A stretch of 56,472 bases of DNA, taken from an uncultured Rhodospirillales bacterium (GTDB lineage Bacteria > Pseudomonadota > Alphaproteobacteria > Kiloniellales > Kiloniellaceae). Numbering within the stretch: position 1 is the first letter of the stretch; every line of letters starts with the position of its first letter. The notes beneath the pieces were generated by a model. That model ran no database searches. It saw only the letters and a list, made by a program, of their open reading frames with translations, and was not told the origin of the DNA. Shown here piece by piece: positions 7,718 to 16,888 of this stretch. Location of the stretch: the NCBI GenBank assembly GCA_913060675.1, contig CAJXUS010000026.1, forward strand, positions 1-56,472, given 5' to 3'. The position numbers and the translations under genes are program-made.

Positions 7718-8042
7718 ACCGGGCTTCCTCTTTCGTATCAGGGCGTATTTTATCTGTACGCGAATTTAAACGGTGTTTGTGTCAGTTTCTGACTTATGTG
7801 GGAATACTACGAAGGAAATTGATTCGGAGCAAGTTGAAAAGTGGGAAATAAGTGGTTATTAAGCGAATTGTGTGGGTAATTTTGTTTTAAAAGCGCAAGA
7901 CAGATGAATTGGACTGATTGTATTTTGTGTAATGTGGGGCTTAGTGGTCTGGTTTCCTCCTCTTTATAAAAAAGGCGACCTCTAGCAGGCCGCCTTTCTA
8001 AGTATTTTTTGCGCAGTAAAATTTGGATGTAAAACCGTATAC
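7718..8042. other. Intergenic region: HAD promoter and azoreductase terminator
   Basis: This 325-bp non-coding gap must hold the promoter of the HAD operon on its left side. The azoreductase gene ends on its right side, where a bidirectional terminator hairpin is visible. I see no ORF or RNA gene in it. Confidence 0.6.
7967..7998 (-). terminator. Rho-independent terminator after azoreductase gene
   Basis: AAAAAAGGCG-CC pairs with GG-CGCCTTT around a short loop, giving a GC stem flanked by A and T runs. It lies about 45 bp past the stop of the minus-strand azoreductase gene. Confidence 0.65.
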
Positions 8043-8651
8043 TTAAGCAGCGATTGCCTGCTTGAGAATTTCTTGAGCTTCATTTAAGCCTTCGTCACTC
8101 TTGGCAGAATTTGCAGCAGAAATGAATTCTACGTCACGAAGACCTAAGAAGCCGAGTACGGTGCGTAGATAAGGATCTACGAAGTTCATACCGCTTGCGG
8201 GGCTACCTTCTCTATAGTCGCCACCAGTTGCTGCAAGAACATAGGCCTTTTTACCACTTAAAAGCCCTTTGGGGCCTTCTTCTGTATAAGTAAAAGTTTT
8301 TCCGGCGCGGGCAACAAGATCAATATATGACTTCAAAGTCGAAGGTATTGAAAAGTTGTGCATTGGTGCACCTATTATGATGGTATCGGCTTTTACGAGT
8401 TCATCTACCAAGGTGTTAGAGAGGGCAACGAGCTCTTTTTGGCTATCGCTAAGTTGATCTTCGGGGGTGAAAAATGCGCCGATTGTTGCTTCGTCTAAAT
8501 GACCTAGGGCCGTTTTGCTTAGGTCGCGTTCAATGACGCTAACTTCTGAGTTTTTAAGTTGCCACTCTTTTGAAAAAGTATCTGTTAAAGCGCGAGATTT
8601 TGAGCCCTGGCTGAGAGGGCTTGAGTTGATAACCAGTAAGTTCTTGCTCAT
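8043..8651 (-). CDS. azoR: FMN-dependent NADH-azoreductase (AzoR-like)
   Basis: The 202-residue flavodoxin-fold protein matches AzoR. It has the FMN-phosphate loop INSSPLSQGSKSR near the N-terminus, GAPMHNFSIPSTLKSYID around residue 97, and ATGGDYREG near 140. AzoR is a homodimeric FMN quinone/azo reductase that uses NADH in the cytoplasm and protects against electrophilic quinones. A LysR gene is divergent from it across about 100 bp, the common arrangement for quinone- or thiol-stress-induced azoreductases. Confidence 0.9.
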   Translation of the reverse strand: MSKNLLVINSSPLSQGSKSRALTDTFSKEWQLKNSEVSVIERDLSKTALGHLDEATIGAFFTPEDQLSDSQKELVALSNTLVDELVKADTIIIGAPMHNFSIPSTLKSYIDLVARAGKTFTYTEEGPKGLLSGKKAYVLAATGGDYREGSPASGMNFVDPYLRTVLGFLGLRDVEFISAANSAKSDEGLNEAQEILKQAIAA

Positions 8652-8749
8652 GGGATTCTCCTTGCATTTCCGTTACAACAAGAATTAGTGTTCGTTTTAA
8701 TAAATAAAATTGTTATAAATTGACAGTTTGTGTCGAATGAATAGAAAGA

Positions 8750-9652
8750 TTGATTGTGATTGGCCCCGTAACTCTTGAGCAGTGGCGTATTTTTCATGCT
8801 GTTATAAAGTTTGGCGGTTATGCCCATGCAGCTAAAGAGCTGAATAAAAGTCACTCGTCGTTACATCACGCACTTTCTAAAATGCAAGATCTTCTTGGGG
8901 TACCTCTTGTAAGGACCGAAGGAAAATCTCTTGTGCTGACTTCTGAGGGGGAAGTGCTGCTAAGGCGCTCTGCACGCCTTTTGGAAAACTCTGAAGAACT
9001 ACAAATGACAGCTAAAACTTTATCTGAGGGGTGGGAAACCGAACTGTCCATTGCGGTAGAATCTATTTTTCCTACCAGTTGCCTGTTCAATACTTTGAAA
9101 GCTTTTTACCCTCAAAGTCGAGGCTGTAGGTTGCGCATCAAAGATACCGTAATCGGGGCGACGATCTCCGCAATTGCGAACAAAGAAGTTGACCTGGCAA
9201 TTGCCAGCTTTCTTCCAAAGGGGCATTCCGGGACGTCTCTCATAGAAATTGAGATGTTAACCGTTGTTCACAACAGTCATCCTTTGGCGAAGCGAAAGGG
9301 GCTCGTACCCGAAAGGGATTTGGCCGGGCACTTGCAAATCGTAATTTCCGAAAAAATGTCTAAAGAAACTAAGGACAGGGGGTGGCTAAAAGCAGAGCAG
9401 CGTTGGACGGTTGATAGTTTAAGTGCTGCACTTTCTTGTTTGCACCAGGGAATGGGTTTCTGCTTATTACCTCGGCATGAAGTTGAGGGTGACCTTGCAT
9501 CTGGAAAGCTTGTTTCTTTACAGGTGGAGAATATTCTCTCTCGAAAAATATGGCTATCACTTGTTGTTTCAAAACCTGAATCTCTGGGACCTGCGGGTAA
9601 GTTACTTCGGGATCTGTTTTTAGAAGGTATTAATGGTTCTTGTCTTAAATAA
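8750..9652 (+). CDS. LysR family regulator, divergent from azoR
   Basis: This 300-residue LysR protein has an HTH at about residues 5-62 (YAHAAKELNKSHSSLHHAL) and a substrate-binding domain after about 90. No ATG start exists in frame: TTG at 8750 or GTG at 8756 are the candidates, and neither has a strong ribosome-binding site. Being divergent from azoR it probably regulates that gene in response to quinones or similar compounds. Confidence 0.87.
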   Translation: MIVIGPVTLEQWRIFHAVIKFGGYAHAAKELNKSHSSLHHALSKMQDLLGVPLVRTEGKSLVLTSEGEVLLRRSARLLENSEELQMTAKTLSEGWETELSIAVESIFPTSCLFNTLKAFYPQSRGCRLRIKDTVIGATISAIANKEVDLAIASFLPKGHSGTSLIEIEMLTVVHNSHPLAKRKGLVPERDLAGHLQIVISEKMSKETKDRGWLKAEQRWTVDSLSAALSCLHQGMGFCLLPRHEVEGDLASGKLVSLQVENILSRKIWLSLVVSKPESLGPAGKLLRDLFLEGINGSCLK

Positions 9653-9787
9653 CAGACCTGAAATTTATGAGATTACTGGTAAATGTTGAGGCAGGCTATT
9701 ATACGAAGCCAATAGTTTTGATTTGTCCGCATAAGCCGCCACCATTTCAAAGTTGAAGGCGGGACAGGAATTAGTAAAGGTGAGTTT

Positions 9788-10786
9788 GTGGAACAAAAGG
9801 TTTTGAACCGTAAGATATGTGTCGCGCCGATGCTCGATTGGACCGATCGGCACGAACGATCTTTCCTGCGTATGATCTCCAAGCATACTGTTCTTTATAC
9901 CGAGATGATCACAACGGGTGCTTTGTTGCATGGACGCGATCCTGAGCGGTTTTTACAATTTGATGATAAAGAGCATCCTATAGCTTTGCAGCTTGGCGGA
10001 AGTGATCCCGAAGCAATTGCAACTTGTTCCAAAATGGCGGCAGATTTTGGGTATGATGAGATCAATCTCAATGTTGGATGTCCTAGTGATCGCGTACAAA
10101 AAGGACGTTTTGGGGCCTGTCTGATGGCAGAGCCGGATCTGGTCGCTGAGTGCGTGTCCGCGATGGCTCAATCTGGTTTGGCCTCTACAGTGAAGACGCG
10201 GATTGGTATTGATAATCAGGATTCTTATGAATTCTTACATGCCCTGATAAGTAAAATCGCTGATGCTGGCTGTAAAACTTTGATCGTCCACGCTCGTAAG
10301 GCTTGGCTAGCAGGCTTGAGCCCGAAACAAAATCGGGAAGTACCGCCTCTCAGGTATGATATCGTGTATCGGGTTAAGCAGGATTTTCCTGAATTGGAAG
10401 TCATTCTTAACGGTGGAGTTCAAACTCTCGAAGCCGCGCAAGACCATTTAGAACATGTTGATGGAGTGATGATTGGTCGTGAGGCCTATCAAAACCCCTA
10501 TGTGATGGCTGAAGTAGATCAAAGGTTTTATGCCGAACCTGGTGTGAAAGATAGATCTGAAATCGTTGATGCGCTCGTTGCATATGCAGCTTTGAAAGTT
10601 GCCGAAGGGGTCCCCGTTAAATCAATTACTCGGCATGTATTAGGGTTGTTTAATGGCCTGCCTGGGGCACGCGCTTGGCGACGGAGTTTGAGCCAGAATG
10701 CGTTTAAACCTGGAGCAGATGAAGGTGTTATTGTACGGGCTTACGAAGAATTTCTTTCCTCTTCGCTAACTCGAGAAGTCGCCTGA
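9788..10786 (+). CDS. dusA: tRNA-dihydrouridine(20/20a) synthase DusA
   Basis: The 332-residue protein is a flavin TIM-barrel tRNA-dihydrouridine synthase of the DusA subgroup. It has the N-terminal APMLDWTDRH motif and the catalytic Cys region NLNVGCPSDRVQKGRFGACLM-type (Cys near residue 99). It also has HARKAWLAGLSPKQNRE, typical of DusA, and the FMN phosphate segments LNGGV and MIGREAYQNPY. It reduces uridines in the D-loop of tRNAs with NADPH. Start is the GTG at 9788, behind AAAGGTGAG at good spacing. Confidence 0.95.
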   Translation: MEQKVLNRKICVAPMLDWTDRHERSFLRMISKHTVLYTEMITTGALLHGRDPERFLQFDDKEHPIALQLGGSDPEAIATCSKMAADFGYDEINLNVGCPSDRVQKGRFGACLMAEPDLVAECVSAMAQSGLASTVKTRIGIDNQDSYEFLHALISKIADAGCKTLIVHARKAWLAGLSPKQNREVPPLRYDIVYRVKQDFPELEVILNGGVQTLEAAQDHLEHVDGVMIGREAYQNPYVMAEVDQRFYAEPGVKDRSEIVDALVAYAALKVAEGVPVKSITRHVLGLFNGLPGARAWRRSLSQNAFKPGADEGVIVRAYEEFLSSSLTREVA

Positions 10787-10848
10787 TCTGGTTATCTGGA
10801 TTTCCATTTGGTACACTAGAATTCTCTACTGGTTGTCTTTAAGGGGAT

Positions 10849-11298
10849 ATGATGATGTTGAAGCTCACAGCAGTAATGAGTGCGGTGATACTTTCTTTCG
10901 GTTCATCAAGCCTTTCGGCGAGCCCGATAGATTGTACAAAAATTCTTGATCTGTCTCCTATCGTTAAGAAAGTACTCTATTTCGATAGTGGGAAAACGGC
11001 TTTGACTACAGAGGCTAAAAAAAAGATCGATCAACTTGTTGACGTTGTAACGGGTAATCCGTCCCTTAAAATTTGTGCCGTGGGGCAAGCCGATAAAGAA
11101 GGTGATCCGGAAGCGAATAAAAAACTCTCTTTGAAGAGAGCGGAGAGTGCCAAACGCTATCTGATTATAAAAGGCATTGAGAAAAAACGAATTGAAACGG
11201 TTTTTCGTGGAGAGGCTTATGGCAGTTTTTCGTTTTGGGGAACTGCGGATAAAAAGGACGAAGATCGTCGAGTTGAAATTTTTGCATTCAGCGAATAG
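10849..11298 (+). CDS. Secreted OmpA-domain protein
   Basis: This 149-residue protein has a signal peptide (about residues 1-25, cleavage near LSAS) followed by a single OmpA C-terminal peptidoglycan-binding domain. Visible parts are YFDSGKTALT, the central LKICAVGQADKEGD segment and the terminal DRRVEIFAF motif. The usual Asp of the peptidoglycan pocket is shifted or replaced in the GQADKEG segment, so binding strength is uncertain. Two Cys (one after the signal peptide, one in KICAV) may form a disulfide. No beta-barrel domain is present. It stands just upstream of the deacetylase and may act in the envelope. Confidence 0.85.
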   Translation: MMMLKLTAVMSAVILSFGSSSLSASPIDCTKILDLSPIVKKVLYFDSGKTALTTEAKKKIDQLVDVVTGNPSLKICAVGQADKEGDPEANKKLSLKRAESAKRYLIIKGIEKKRIETVFRGEAYGSFSFWGTADKKDEDRRVEIFAFSE

Positions 11299-11333
11299 AT
11301 TTTTGGCCACACGAACGTTTTAAAACGGTTAGG

Positions 11334-12254
11334 TTGATAAGATTGTCAAATCAGTATGGTGGCGGCCATGTTTTGCTTTACCACGGTGTGTTTAGCGATA
11401 TTCCGTCTGGTTTGGAGAGTCGCATTCATAATGTTTCTCCTGAAAATTTCCGACACCAGATTACATGGCTCAGACAGAACTTTGATATCGTCGCTCTTGA
11501 GGAATTTTCGATATCGAATAACCGAAAGGGACTGGCGGTTGTCACTTTTGACGACGCTTACATTTCGGTTTTTTCAAACGCTCTTCCTTGGTTGATTGAT
11601 CAAAAAATTCCGGCTACCGTTTTTGTTAATAGTTCGCTGGTGGAGGGGAAGCTCTTTTGGCGCGACAAGATACGCTATCTTATCGGTAGTCAGTTGGTCG
11701 ATGACTTCCTGTGTTATTGTAATAAGGCCCCGTGGATGTCAGAAGTGCGCCGGGAACGGTTTTATAAAGACACCAAAAATCCGAGTTTAAATAGTAAAGT
11801 AGTGAACGAAGCAATCGACGATTTTTTTCGTGATCGAGAGCTTTTTGATGCGGTTACTAATCAACTTGGAAATGTCATTGCTCGTCGAGATGATCTTATT
11901 TCCCATCCTTATATAACCTATGGCAACCATTCCCACTCCCATTATGTCTTATCTTCATTAACGCAAGAGCAGCAACGCGAGGAGATTACGCGTTGTCAGT
12001 CTTGGTTAGCAGAGAGTGGACTAGAACTCAGTCGGATCTTTGCGGCTCCCTTTGGCGGGAGTATGGATGTGAATGAGGTAACGAATAAAATACTTATAGA
12101 GCAGGGGGTTAATGGCCTGTTAATGAGTAGAAAAGCAATAAATTCAGGTATAAAACGTGAGGGAACTGGGGCGCTTGATGTTCTCGAACGCTATATGGTT
12201 CCGTCAACTCTGCCCGAGTTACAGGAAATGGCTTTAACACTCGACCAAGGGTAA
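11334..12254 (+). CDS. Polysaccharide deacetylase (NodB-fold)
   Basis: This 306-residue NodB-homology protein begins with VLLYHGV, then has VVTFDDAY (catalytic Asp pair near residue 72) and YGNHSHSHYVLSSL (metal His pair near 203). These are the metal-site motifs of CE4 deacetylases. It has no signal peptide, so it may act in the cytoplasm or at the inner membrane face. The start is uncertain: TTG at 11334 or TTG at 11343. It converges with waaA and the glycosyltransferase, so a role in modifying a cell-surface glycan is plausible. Confidence 0.85.
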   Translation: MIRLSNQYGGGHVLLYHGVFSDIPSGLESRIHNVSPENFRHQITWLRQNFDIVALEEFSISNNRKGLAVVTFDDAYISVFSNALPWLIDQKIPATVFVNSSLVEGKLFWRDKIRYLIGSQLVDDFLCYCNKAPWMSEVRRERFYKDTKNPSLNSKVVNEAIDDFFRDRELFDAVTNQLGNVIARRDDLISHPYITYGNHSHSHYVLSSLTQEQQREEITRCQSWLAESGLELSRIFAAPFGGSMDVNEVTNKILIEQGVNGLLMSRKAINSGIKREGTGALDVLERYMVPSTLPELQEMALTLDQG

Positions 12255-12259
12255 TAAGC

Positions 12260-13537
12260 TTAAAGTTCTTCTAGCACCCGCGCAGCGATGGTATGGATTT
12301 CCTCACCCTTGCTGGTCATATAATTTGAAGCGGTTTTTGCTAACTTTTGGCATTCTTGTATATGCGTTAGAAGGTGCAGTAACTGGTCTTCTAACTGATC
12401 CGTATTCCCTAATTTTATAACTGCTCCGGCCTCAACCATTTCATCGCAGATCGCTTCGAAATTTTGCATTTCCGGGCCACAGATAATGGCGCAGTTTTGC
12501 CGCGCCGGTTCGAGAAGGTTTTGGCCTCCTTTTCTAAGAAAAGATCCGCCCATGACAACGACAGGGGATAATTCATAGAAGAGCCCAAGTTCGCCTAGGG
12601 TATCTGCAAGATACAGGTCCGTGTCTGGCTGGATGGCCTCTGATTTACTTCGTGTTGAAACCTGTAAATTAGTCGATCCAAGCTCCGCAATGATATCGGG
12701 CCCCCGGTTGGGGTGGCGCGGTGCGATGATGCTTAGAAGGTTGGGGACCTTGTCTTTTAGCTTCTCTTGCAATCGTGCGAAATAAAGCTCTTCGCCTTTA
12801 TGAGTAGAACTTGCAAACCAAACCGGGCGATTATTGATTGAGTTACCAAGTTCTTCAAAATTGGCGCTGTCATAAGAAAGCGTTTCTGCTGAAAACTTTA
12901 AGTTTCCACTTTCCAAGACCCTGGGCGCTCGGAGTTCTCTAAAATGGAGGGCATCCTGTTTTGACTGAGCAAGTACAAGCTTGAAGCATCCTAAGAGATC
13001 TTTAATAAAAAAAGGAAATCTCCGCCAAGACTTTGTAGATCTCTTGGACATCCGTCCATTGATAAGCAGTAAGGGGACACTTTGGTTTTGAGCTCGAAAA
13101 ATGAGTTGTGGCCAAAGTTCAGATTCAACAATTAAACCAATGCTCGGTGACCAATGGGTCAAAAACCGCTCAACGGCAGCAGGCACATCAACTGGAATAA
13201 ATTGATGGATCGCGTTTTCAGGGAGCCGCTTTCCCATTAACTCGGCAGAAGTTGTTGTCCCCGTAGTGATCAGGAACTTTAGATTTGATTGTTGTTCATT
13301 CAGTTCTGCTATTAATGGAAGAATGGATAGGGATTCACCAACTGAAGCGCCGTGTATCCAAATCAATTTGCCATTAGGCCGCTCGAGTTGAGTATAACCT
13401 AACCGTTCTTGATGACGTTCGGGGTGTTCTTTTCCGCGTAGTCGGCGCTTTTTGAGGTGGTGTTTGATAACTGGCGTAAGAAGAGTCGCTGTCGAGCCAT
13501 ATAATCCCAATGCGATTTTAGTAAAAATAGTCGTCAT
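12260..13537 (-). CDS. waaA: 3-deoxy-D-manno-octulosonic acid transferase
   Basis: The 425-residue protein matches WaaA/KdtA of normal length. There is an N-terminal membrane-associating helix (about residues 5-25), the glycosyltransferase motif IWIHGASVGESLSILPLI with catalytic Glu near residue 60, VESELWPQ near 127 and a C-terminal GGSFLRKGGQNLLEPA donor-binding segment near 332. It transfers Kdo from CMP-Kdo to lipid IVA at the inner membrane. It starts 12 bp after the glycosyltransferase stop, so the two are probably co-transcribed. Confidence 0.95.
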   Translation of the reverse strand: MTTIFTKIALGLYGSTATLLTPVIKHHLKKRRLRGKEHPERHQERLGYTQLERPNGKLIWIHGASVGESLSILPLIAELNEQQSNLKFLITTGTTTSAELMGKRLPENAIHQFIPVDVPAAVERFLTHWSPSIGLIVESELWPQLIFRAQNQSVPLLLINGRMSKRSTKSWRRFPFFIKDLLGCFKLVLAQSKQDALHFRELRAPRVLESGNLKFSAETLSYDSANFEELGNSINNRPVWFASSTHKGEELYFARLQEKLKDKVPNLLSIIAPRHPNRGPDIIAELGSTNLQVSTRSKSEAIQPDTDLYLADTLGELGLFYELSPVVVMGGSFLRKGGQNLLEPARQNCAIICGPEMQNFEAICDEMVEAGAVIKLGNTDQLEDQLLHLLTHIQECQKLAKTASNYMTSKGEEIHTIAARVLEEL

Positions 13538-13549
13538 TCCCTACGCCTT

Positions 13550-14677
13550 TTAGGAAAGAGCAAGAATTTGGAGTTGGTTGGCAATTACCTTTTGCTCATC
13601 ATAGAGTTCCAGGGCGCGTTCTCTACTGGCATTCCCCATCGTTTCACGTAGTTTGGGGCTGTTGACGAATTTGCAAAGAGCATCAGCTAGTTTGTCAGGA
13701 GAGTGTAGGGGGATCAAAAGGCCGGTTTTGCCATCGATGACTTCTTCTCTTGAACCACGAATGTTTGTCGCAACTACAGGTAGCCCAGTCATCATCGCTT
13801 CAATAATTGATCTTGGCATCCCTTCGCGGTGGGAGGGGAGAGTGAAGATGTCAGAAGCGCGCATGATTTGATTGACGTCCTGTCGATACCCTAAAAATCG
13901 GATGCGTTTTTTTAGCTTTGGATCGTTATTGGCTAATTCAATAGCCTCGTTAATATCGGATGCGTGATCGCTTTCTAAACGATCACCTACGATCCAAAGG
14001 GTTGCATCGACCTTTCGCATCGCATTAATAAGCTCAACGTAACCTTTTTCACGTACCAAACGACCGACCATCAGGATAATCGTCTCATCATCTCTGGCCC
14101 CGAGTTCTGTTCTGAGAGCCTTGCGATATGATTTTGGTGAGGCAGGATAAAATTTGTTGATGTCGATCCCGTTACCAATGGCGACAATCGTACCGTTTTT
14201 ACACAGATTATGTTTTCTTGCTGTTACGGCATCTTCTTCTGCCTGAGTAAACAGAGTATCGGTACATCGTCCAGCCAACCATTCCAGCCCAACAAATATA
14301 TTTCGTTTTAACGCGGGCATGTTTTCATGGAAGTAGAAGCCGTGCGCCGTGTAGGCAATCTTGGGAACCTTCGACACGCGTGCTGCAAATCTGGCGATCA
14401 GTGATGCAACGGGTGTATGTGCGTGTACGAGATCAAATTTTTCATCTTTGAAAAAACGCATTAGTTTCTGAAACGATTTTATATGTGAAAAGAGATTGAG
14501 GCTTCTCTCTATCTCAATCGTCTCGACACGAAATCCCTCTGCGCGAATTTTTTCAACCAGCGGGCCATCGCTGCACACACCTACCACTTCGTGGCCTGCG
14601 TCTCGCATGCCCTTCATTAAGGGGAGTATCATGTGATAAAGCGAGAAATCGACAGCGCAAATTTGGCAGATTTTCAT
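13550..14677 (-). CDS. GT4-family glycosyltransferase
   Basis: This 375-residue GT-B glycosyltransferase has a GT4 donor domain. It includes ILMVGRLVREKGYVELI (about residue 194), FLGYRQDVNQIM and the EX7E-type segment LPSHREGMPRSIIEAMMTGLPVVAT (about 282-305). The N-terminal acceptor domain contains HAHTPVASLIARF. Given its position directly before waaA it probably builds a lipopolysaccharide core or exopolysaccharide. Sugar specificity is not predictable. Confidence 0.92.
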   Translation of the reverse strand: MKICQICAVDFSLYHMILPLMKGMRDAGHEVVGVCSDGPLVEKIRAEGFRVETIEIERSLNLFSHIKSFQKLMRFFKDEKFDLVHAHTPVASLIARFAARVSKVPKIAYTAHGFYFHENMPALKRNIFVGLEWLAGRCTDTLFTQAEEDAVTARKHNLCKNGTIVAIGNGIDINKFYPASPKSYRKALRTELGARDDETIILMVGRLVREKGYVELINAMRKVDATLWIVGDRLESDHASDINEAIELANNDPKLKKRIRFLGYRQDVNQIMRASDIFTLPSHREGMPRSIIEAMMTGLPVVATNIRGSREEVIDGKTGLLIPLHSPDKLADALCKFVNSPKLRETMGNASRERALELYDEQKVIANQLQILALS

Positions 14678-15249
14678 TCGGTTCCTGCTGGTTAGACTTG
14701 GACGTATGTTCCCATTTGCTGGACATCATATAGTTGTCGCCAGCGTACGGAAACGCAATAGTGGATTTTCTATGAAAAACGAGATCTTCAATACCCACTT
14801 ATTACCGGGCATGCAATGTTTGAAGAGGTCTTTTCCATGCCGTACCTAAAAACGACAGAGCACCAAAATTTCCAATGAAATAAGCCTTTGTCTCGCGGAG
14901 GTACATTACTTCAATGTTACTTCGAGGGATTGCGGAGAAAGAGGCCGTATCGGGAAGGGAGATATTCGTACACGTAATCGGTGACATACTCTTATAACTA
15001 TTTTTTTTCAGCATTTTCTCTACCCTTTGGCTCTGGATGCCGTATTATTGACCTCGATTTAGAAAGTGTAATGCTCTTCATTTACACAGCAGCTGTCATT
15101 TTTAGGTAAGAAGTTTGATATTCTTCACCTGCGAAAAGGTTTTTCGAGGAAAAGAAGGCGTAAATTTTTCCTGAATAACAGCGCCGAACACAAAAAAAAC
15201 ACAAGCCTTGAGGGGCGTGTGTCGATAAGGGATAGTTAGCGCTCGCGCG
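14678..15249. other. Long divergent intergenic region
   Basis: This 572-bp gap lies between the divergent glycosyltransferase and lipoprotein genes and should hold both promoters. It is AT-rich in its right half. Short reading frames here (for example 14802-15014, minus) have no recognisable domain. I see no RNA gene or repeat. Confidence 0.5.
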
Positions 15250-15993
15250 ATGAAACAATTTATGCCGGGATATTTTCACGTAATGAATAGGTTTGAGGGG
15301 GCTTTTGGTTATCTACAGCTCTCTGCATTAATATTACTCCTGTCTGGCTGTAGTTATCTGCCTTCGGCAAATGATATTTTTGCAGGTAAGCAAGATGTAG
15401 TGCCAAAAAGCGATACTGATCAACCTAAAGAATCTGCAGGTGGTGGTGCAAAACACGAACCTGAAACTGCCGCGGAGCTCGATTTGCCAAAGCCGAAGTG
15501 GAAGCCTGATGTTATCCCTTCTGTACCCGAACGTACACCGGAATTGGCCAGTGAGACATCTGAGGCAGTGCCAATAGATACTATTGATCAAACTGCTCTT
15601 GTTGAGAACCCAGACGTTCAACAGTTATTGGGAATGTCTTTTCTTCAAGTTAAAGAGAAACTAGGTCAGCCTGGTTGGATACGCGATGTCTATCCTGCGA
15701 GAGTTTGGGGATACGATATGGAATCTTGCAGTTTGCAGATATTCTTTTATCCCAAACTTGATCAAGCAGGAGACTATCGTGTCCTGGCCTATGAAAGCGG
15801 ACTTCAGGATGAGGCAAATAGTGCCGAACAGATGCTGGGGAATGTGGAAAAATCTTTGGGAACAGTTTCTAAAGACGTAGAGGCTGGAGATGTAAGTCAG
15901 CTAGAGCAGACAATAATTCAGGCTTGTTTTGAAAAACTGTTGAGTGATTCTGTTTCTGTTAAGACCGTTGTGCCCAATAATGCCTCGCCATGA
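15250..15993 (+). CDS. Lipoprotein with a C-terminal BamE/OmlA-like segment
   Basis: The protein (247 residues from ATG 15250, or 236 from ATG 15283) has a hydrophobic N-terminus ending in the lipobox LLSGC, so it is probably a lipoprotein. A low-complexity Pro/Glu-rich stretch (about residues 40-110) follows. A small domain begins at LLGMSFLQVKEKLGQPGWIR; this G-x-(S/T)-x-x-x-(V/L)-x-x-x-(L/F)-G-x-P pattern is that of SmpA/OmlA-like folds. Two Cys in the domain may pair. It sits just before a two-component system, an arrangement that I believe recurs in Rhodospirillales, but its function is unknown. Confidence 0.75.
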   Translation: MKQFMPGYFHVMNRFEGAFGYLQLSALILLLSGCSYLPSANDIFAGKQDVVPKSDTDQPKESAGGGAKHEPETAAELDLPKPKWKPDVIPSVPERTPELASETSEAVPIDTIDQTALVENPDVQQLLGMSFLQVKEKLGQPGWIRDVYPARVWGYDMESCSLQIFFYPKLDQAGDYRVLAYESGLQDEANSAEQMLGNVEKSLGTVSKDVEAGDVSQLEQTIIQACFEKLLSDSVSVKTVVPNNASP

Positions 15994-16089
15994 TTTAGTG
16001 AGCGATGGAACAGGATAAGCTAAGGTTCAAGGTCATAAGACAAATACCCCTTAGACGAAGGTAAAGATAGTGATCGTAGGAGAAATAAA

Positions 16090-16869
16090 ATGATGGCAGC
16101 ATCCGTGCTCGAAACCAGTAGTCCCCGTGTTATTCTGGTTGATGACGATGATCTTTTTCGTGAATCGCTCGGATTGAACCTTTCTGAAGAAGGTTTTGAT
16201 GTCATAGATTTTGACAATGGCTCCGATGTATTGAGTTTCCTTTTGAACGAGCCTTCCCTAGATCCGATTTTACTAGACTGGCGGATGCCGGGTCTTGATG
16301 GCCTTGCTGTCTTGCGTCGATTACGAGAAGCAAGGATGGATAATCCGGTTATTTTTCTTACAATGCTGAGTGACGAAATATATGAAGAGGCTGCGCTAAG
16401 GTGGGGGGCTGTTGATTTTATCGATAAGTCGAGGCGCCTGCCAATAATATTACAACGTTTACGCTTGATCGCTGAGGGAACTAAGGGCTTCTCCCCTGCG
16501 CAAGAAAATGAAAACCAGACCGGGAACCCCTCCTCTACAAGAGTGGGTGATCTTGAAATCCGGGAAGATATTATGCGAGCTTATTGGAAAGGGGACCAGC
16601 TCGATCTGACCCTTACTGAATTCGCTATTGTCTGTTTCTTGGCAACGGGCATTGGTAATGATGTCAGTTACAGACAGATCTATGATCTGGTACATGGTAA
16701 GGATTTTGTCGCGGGTTATGGAACTGACGGCTATAAGGCAAACGTAAGGTCTTTTATTAAGCGCATTAGAAAGAAGTTCCGAGAAATCGATGAAGGCTTT
16801 GAGCACATCGAGAATTATCCTGGATTTGGGTATCGCTGGCGGAACGATGGGCCGTCAGGTACGGCCTGA
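16090..16869 (+). CDS. OmpR-family response regulator
   Basis: This 259-residue regulator has a receiver domain (about residues 14-130: acidic VDDDD, phosphoacceptor Asp in LLDWRMPG, Thr in IFLTM, Lys in FIDKS) and a winged-helix output domain (about 155-255, ending GFGYRW). The receiver-output linker is long. AGGAGA precedes the ATG. The sensor kinase gene begins 19 bp downstream, so they form a two-component pair. Resemblance to ChvI is only general. The target genes are unknown; the upstream lipoprotein is a possible one. Confidence 0.92.
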   Translation: MMAASVLETSSPRVILVDDDDLFRESLGLNLSEEGFDVIDFDNGSDVLSFLLNEPSLDPILLDWRMPGLDGLAVLRRLREARMDNPVIFLTMLSDEIYEEAALRWGAVDFIDKSRRLPIILQRLRLIAEGTKGFSPAQENENQTGNPSSTRVGDLEIREDIMRAYWKGDQLDLTLTEFAIVCFLATGIGNDVSYRQIYDLVHGKDFVAGYGTDGYKANVRSFIKRIRKKFREIDEGFEHIENYPGFGYRWRNDGPSGTA

Positions 16870-16888
16870 GTAGTCAGGAAGTTATAAC

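Noticed and set aside
14802..15014. 70-codon minus-strand frame in the long intergenic gap
   Set aside because: There is a weak purine-rich site upstream, but the protein has no domain, biased composition or likely partner. Support is too low to call it a gene.
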